This document shows positions 58,650-64,000 of a stretch of 64,000 nucleotides of DNA, piece by piece. Under the pieces are notes generated by a model. The model saw only the letters and a program-made list of their open reading frames with translations, was not told the DNA's origin and ran no database searches. Origin of the DNA: Desmodus rotundus (Eukaryota; Chordata; Mammalia; Chiroptera; Phyllostomidae); the NCBI RefSeq assembly GCF_022682495.2, contig NC_071392.1, forward strand, positions 134,860,818 through 134,924,817, written 5' to 3'. The translations under genes were made by a program, and so were the position numbers. Position 1 is the stretch's first letter. Each line of letters opens with the position of its first letter.

Positions 58650-61600
58650 ATTAGTTCCATTTATAGGTGAGATCATGTGCAATTTGTCTTTCACCGCATG
58701 GATTATTTCACTTAGCCCAATGCTCTCCAGTTCCATCCATGCTATCATGAAGGGTAGGAGTTCCATCTTTCTTTCTCCTACTTTATTCAATTGTATAAAT
58801 GTACAAAAGTTTTTTTATCCACTCATTTACTGATGAGTGCCTAGGTTGCTTCCAGGACTTGGCTATTGTAAATTGTGCTTCTATGAACAATGGGAGCATA
58901 GGTTCTATTGAATTGGTGTTTCAGAATTGCTAGCGTATAGGCCCATCAGTGGGTTACTGGGTCAAAAGGTATTTCCATTTTTAGTTTTGCGAGGTAATTT
59001 CATAATGTATTCCACAGTGGCTCTACCAGTCTGCATTCACACCAACAGTGCACTAGGGTTCCCTTTTTTCCTCAAACTCTCCAACACTTCATGTTTGTTC
59101 ATTTGTTTATTATGGCCATTCTCACCAGTGTGGAGAGGTATCTCGCTGTGGTTTTAATTTGCATCTCTCTGATGGCTAGTGATGCTGAGCATCCTTTCAT
59201 ATGTCACTGGGTCCTCTGTATGTCTGCCTGGGAGAAATGTTTACTTAAGTCCTTTGCCAATTTTTAACAAATTTTTATTGTTATTCAATTACAGTTGTAT
59301 CCCTTTTCTCCCCATCCCTCCACCCCACCCCAGATGAACCCACCTCCCTCCTCCACCTCCATCCTCCCCCTTGATTTGGGTTGTTTGTCTTCCTGGAGTG
59401 GAGTCATGTGAGTTATTTATATATTTTGGAGATCAAACCCTTGTCCAAAGTATCATTGTCAAATATACTTTCCCATAAAGTTAGTTCTTTTTTTCATTTT
59501 AATGCTCTTTTCTTTAGCTGTGCAGAAGCTTTTGATTTTTATGAGATCCCATTTCTTTATTCTTTCCTTTAAGTTCCTTGCTCCAGGGGATATATTGATG
59601 AAAATACTGCTGCATGAAACATCTGATATATTTCTGCCTTTGTTCTTCTCTATGACTTTTATGATGTCACAATTTATATTTAAGTCTTTTACTCACCTTG
59701 AATTTATTTTTGTGTATGGTGTAAGTTGGTGCTCGAGTTTCTTTTCTTTCTTTCTTTTTTTTTTTTGCTTTTAGCTGTCCAGACAGAAATGGTCTCCCAA
59801 CACCATTTATTGAAGAGGCTATTTTTACTCCATGTTATGCTTCTGCCCACTTTGTTGAATATTATTTGACCATAGAGACTGGGTTTATTTGTGGACTCTA
59901 TATTCTGTTCCTTTGGTCTATGTGTCTATTGTTATGCCAGTAGTGCTTTTATTACAGTGACCTTATAATATAGTTTAATATCAGATATTATGGTCCCTCC
60001 TACTTTGTTCTTCTTTCTCACAATTGCTGTGACTCTTCCAGGTCGTTTATGGCTCCATATAAATTTTTGAAATATTTGTTCTATATCTGTTAAATATGTC
60101 ATAGTATTTTAATAAGGATTGTGTTAAATCTATAAATTGCTTTGGGTAGTGTGGACATTTTGATGATGTTAATTATTCCAATCCATGAACAAGATATGAG
60201 CTTCCATTTGTGTCTTCCTTAATTTATTTCTTCAGTATTGTGTAATTTTCTGAGTGTAGGTCTTTCACCTCCATGGTAAGATTTATTCCTACTTTATTTT
60301 TCTTGTTGCTATATCACATAAGATTTTTTTTCTTGACTTCTGAATCTCATCTTTCATTGTTGGCGTATAAAAATGCCTTTGATTTCTGAATATTGAGTTT
60401 GAACTCTGCTATTTTACTAAATTTGCTTATTAGGTCACAAAGTTTTTTGGTGGTGTCTATAGGGTTTTCTATGCACACTATCTTATCATCTGCAAACAAT
60501 TACAGTTTTACTTCCTCCTTTCCAATTTGGATGCCTTTTATTTCTCTTTCTTTTCTGGTCACTGTGACTAGTACCTCCAATACTATATTGAATAGAAGTT
60601 GTGAAAGTGGGCATCCTTGTCTTCTCCTTGAGCTTAGTGGGAAAGTTCTTAGTTTTTGCCTGTTGAGTATGATGTTGGCTATAGGTTTCTCCAATATGGC
60701 CTTTATCATATTGAGGGATTCTCTTTCTACTTTCACTTTGCTGAGTGTTTTTATCATAAATAGGTGCTGTACTTTATCAAATGCTTTTTCCACATGCATT
60801 GATATAATCATGTGATTTTTGTATTTTCTTTTGTTTACATGATTTATTATGTTAATTGAATTGAAAATGTACCATCCTTTCCTCCCTGGGATGAATCCCA
60901 CCTGATCATGGTGTATGATCTCTTCAATGTGCTGCTGGAAGAAGTTTGCCTATATGATGTAGAGGATTTTACCATCTACATTTGTCAGTGATATTGGTCT
61001 GTAGTTTTGTTTCTTTGTTGTGTCTTTATCTGGTTTTGGATTTAGGATGATGTTTGTCTCATAAAAAGAATTTGGGAGTCTTTCCTCTTGTTGAATTTTT
61101 TGAAGGAATCTGAGAAGAATAGGGGTTTTCTCTTTCCTTTACGTTTTATAAAATTCTCTTGTGAAACCATCGGGTCTAGGGCTTTTGTGTGCCAGGAGTT
61201 TTTTGATTACTACTTTGGTTTCATCAACCGTTATTGTTTTTTTCAGGGTTTCTGCTTCTTCTTCATTCAGTTTTGAAAGATTATGTTTTTCTTGAAATTT
61301 GCCTGTTTCACCCTGGTTTTCAAATTTCTTGGCATATATTTGTTCATAGTAATTTCTTACATTATTTTGTATCTTGGTGGTATGAGTTGTAATTTCTACT
61401 CTTTCATTTCTGATTTTGTTTATTTGGGTTCTCCCTCTTTCTTTCTTGATGAGTCTGCTTAAAGGCTGGTTGATTTTGTATATCTTTTCAAAGAACCAGT
61501 GCCTGTATTTATTGATTCTTTGGATTGTTTTAGTCTGTATGTAGTTTAATTCTGCTGTGATCTTGGTTATTTCCTTCCTTCTTTTTGCTCTGGGCTTTGT

Positions 61601-62560
61601 TGTTATTCGTTGAGTTCTAGTAGACATAAGGTTAGGTTTTTTATTTGAAATGTTTCTATCTTTTTTAGGAGGCCTGTATTGGTATGAACTACCCTCTCAG
61701 GTCTGTCTTTTCTGTGGCCCATAGGTTTTGGATTGTTGTGTGTTCATTTTCATTTGTTTCCAGAAACGTTTTGATTTCTTCCTTGATTTCATTATTAACT
61801 CATTCATTGTTGAATAGCATGCTGTTCAATATCCACAAATTTTAGTGTTTTTGAGGTTTTTTCCTTCAGTTCAGTTTTTATTTGTGGGCCCTTCTTGTCC
61901 CAGAAAATGCTATATAGAATTTCAATTATTTTGAATTTATTGAGGCATGTTTTATGCCCTGTCATATGGTCTATCTTTAAAAATATTCCATGTGCATTTG
62001 AAAAGAAAGTTAATCTTGCTTCTTTGGAATGATAGGATCTGTTAAGTCCATTTTATCTAAGGAGTTGTTCAATGCTGCAATAACCTTCTTGATTTCTGGT
62101 TGGAATATCTATCCTTTTTTGACAGTGAAGTGTTAAAATCCCCTACTATAAGTATGTTGCTGTCTATATCTTTCTTGACGTCCTCCAAGATTTTCCTTAT
62201 GTATTTGGTGCTCCTATGTTGGGTGCATATATGTTTACAATGTTTATTTTTTCTTGATGGATCCTTCCCTTGAGTATTATGAAGTGTCCTTCAGTGTTTC
62301 TTTTTATGGCTTTTGTTTTGAAGTCATTTTTGTCTGATATAAGTATTGCTACACCAGCTTTGTTTTTCTTGCTCATTTTCTTAAAATATTTTTTTTCCAG
62401 CCCTTCACTTTGAGTCTGTGTAGTTCTTTTTTCCTGAGGTGGGTCTCTTGTAAGCAGCACCTGTGTGGGTGTGTTTTCTTATTCATTCAGCTACCCTATG
62501 TCTTTTGATTGGAGTATTTAATCTATTAACATTTAAGGTTGTTCTTGATAGGTACTTATT
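58650..62560 (-). pseudogene. L1 ORF2 remnant
   Basis: The N-terminus reads 'INKYLSRTTLNVNRLNTPIKRHR' near 62560-62483, the endonuclease block QETH is replaced around 62440, and the reverse transcriptase spans about 60500-61630. FADD is still present (followed by KIV) near 60485-60500 after an in-frame stop. The C-terminus ends near 58650. Interrupted by many stops, frameshifts and a small L1 3' UTR piece (59262-59376). Confidence 0.82.
59262..59376 (-). mobile_element. Very short L1 3' UTR insertion inside ORF2 of copy R
   Basis: About 115 bases of L1 3' UTR complement ('ttattgttattcaattacag', 'caccccaccccag', 'ccttgattt') interrupt the ORF2 block 'cctttgccaatttttaa | gggttgtttgtcttcctgg'. 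It is a severely 5'-truncated L1 insertion. No clear duplication beyond a few A/T bases. Confidence 0.85.
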
Positions 62561-62629
62561 GATTTTACTTCTTTTGTCCCTGTGTTCCCCTCTCTCTCTC
62601 TCTTTTCCTTCATCTTCTTTTAGCTGTCC

Positions 62630-63500
62630 CCTTAGCATATCTTGCAGTGTTGGTTTGGTGGAGGTGTGTTCTTTCAGCCTTCTTTTGTCTGGGAAACTCA
62701 TTATTTCACCTTTCATTTTAACTGAGAGCCTCACTGGGTAGCATAGACTTGGTTACAGGACTTTGTTTTTCTTTACTTGGAATATTTCTTACCATTCTCT
62801 CCTGGCTTGCAGTGTTTCTGTTGAGAAATCAGCTGCTAGACTTATTGGAGCTCCCTTCAATGTTACTTCTTGTTTCTTCATTGCTGCTTTTAAGATCCTC
62901 TCTTTGTCTTTAAAACTTGGCATTTTAATTGTGATGTGTCTTGAGTAGGCCTCTTTGGGTTCATCTTCATTGGGACCCACTCTGACTCCTGAACTTGCAT
63001 GGCTTTTCCCCTCTCCAGGTTTGGTAAATTTTTTGTCATTATCTTTTCAAACAGGGTTTCTATCCCTTACTTGTTTTCTTCTCCTGGTATTACTGTGATT
63101 TGAAAGTTATTGTGTTTCATGTTGTCTTGCTGTTACCTTAAGCTATCTTCAATGTTTGAGTCTTTTTTGTGTGTCTGCTCTATGTAGGTATTTCTTTCTA
63201 CTTTGTCTTCCAGCTCATTAATTTGGTCCTCTTCTCATCCAGCCTGCTTGTAATTCCTTCTAGTATGTTTTTTTTTTATTATTTCAGAAATCGTATTCTT
63301 CATTTCCTCATGATTCTTATTTATAGTTTCTATTTCCTTTTTCCTACTGTTTTAGTTCTCACTTAGTTCTTTGTAGTTTTCTGTTAGTTCCTTGAGCATC
63401 CTTATAACCATCCTTTTGAATTCTATATGTGATAGTTTGCTTGCCTCCATTTCATTTATCTCTTTTAGTCCGGAATCTTCCGTTTCTTTTGATTGCAAGT
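62630..63500 (-). pseudogene. L1 ORF1 remnant
   Basis: Readable pieces of the C-terminal and RRM domains (RHITIKMPSFKDKERIL at 62789-62980, with 'GAPISLAADFSTETLQARREW') and a decayed coiled coil toward 63500. Stops and frameshifts throughout, and the terminal stop is lost. Confidence 0.75.
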
Positions 63501-64000
63501 TCTTTTTTTGTCTTCACATCTTAGGTGACTCTTTTTTTTTTTTTTTTTCTGTGATTCCTGATGCTCAACTTGGCTAGCTGTCTTTGTAGGGTGAACTTCT
63601 ATGGCAGAAATTCTGTTGGACTCAGTGATGTGGTCTGTTTGATCTCCTTGTGTGGATGCTTTGGGATTGTCCCTTTTTTGTGTTTTGGTGGGCTCTCTTG
63701 TTGTACTTTTGTTTTACCCATTGGTTTCTCCTTTGTTAGTGGGTTCTCTCCTCCAGTGGGTTTTTAGTATCCACAACTCCCTCCTTATCTTTTATGTGAT
63801 CTGGGGCAGGGTGGAGGTGGATTGGATTATGGCAGTGATAGAGCATTATATGAGAGTTAAAGTACCAACAAGAAGAGAACAGAATAGATCCTTTGGAGAA
63901 ATACAGCAGTAACCATGATATTTCATCCAACTAGCCACTTTTTAAGAAATGTGAAAAAAGAGGTAAGACTCCTGTTAGAGGGAAAAATAATGTGAACTGA

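Larger units (their letters stand above)
58612..64000 (-). mobile_element. Old L1 lacking its 3' UTR, continues off the right edge (copy R)
   Basis: From right to left it holds the interior 5' UTR (to about 63500), an ORF1 remnant, an ORF2 remnant, and ends at about 58612 in the sequence just past the ORF2 stop. The 3' UTR and tail are missing where copy Q begins. Its 5' UTR part (63900-63950) matches 530-590 of copy A. Strongly decayed and the oldest of the long minus copies. Confidence 0.85.

Noticed and set aside
1..64000. A bacterial or phage operon, or a new defence system
   Set aside because: The sequence is plainly mammalian repeat-rich DNA. There are no ribosome-binding-site-led gene runs, and all long frames trace to L1 or HAL1.

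Overview
The window looks like mammalian, and more precisely bat, nuclear DNA. The main clue is three copies of a tRNA-derived SINE with a 'gccctggctggt' head, Pol III A and B boxes, and a 'caaccacacattga...' body ending in taaata repeats. From memory this is the VES-type SINE of yangochiropteran bats. A large amount of bat-like LINE-1 (L1) with a 3' UTR reading 'attcaattacagttgt' agrees. No database search was possible. I found no convincing host exon, tRNA or rRNA gene, CRISPR array or bacterial gene. By my tally about two thirds of the window is L1 or L1-derived, so it reads as an L1-rich intergenic or intronic desert.

Layout. 1-9165: the 5' end of a minus-strand L1, an old plus-strand L1 (246-6962) carrying an LTR-like insert and a SINE, then two L1s with inverted 5' parts. 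9166-17671: mostly unique DNA with a third 5'-inverted L1 (10351-11276, perfect 16-bp target-site duplication), a minus L1 3' end, and ancient MIR, L2 and MER5A-type relics. 17672-30388: a plus L1 5' half joined to an inverted ORF1-only 'half-L1' (HAL1-like) element, then a near full-length plus L1 and a further L1 3' end. 30389-39035: mostly unique, with one minus L1 (33915-36047). 39036-49490: an ancient L1 relic split by a younger L1 and a SINE, two more HAL1-like elements, and a hAT-like relic. 49491-64000: an LTR-like segment, a plus L1 5' UTR fragment, a near full-length minus L1 (51786-58611), and most of another minus L1 running off the right edge.

None of the L1 ORF1/ORF2 reading frames is intact. 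The nearest to intact is the HAL1 ORF1 at 21867-22688 (minus), open except for one TGA. The most interesting material is in the three HAL1-like elements. They share a stop codon at one homologous ORF1 position. One carries a second copy of its own 3' UTR segment near its 5' end. One has a 102-bp tandem duplication in its 5' UTR. Other notable items are tandem modules that vary between L1 5' UTR copies, a shared Phe-to-Leu change in the reverse transcriptase FADD motif of two L1 copies, and several de novo perfect hairpins inside L1 copies.
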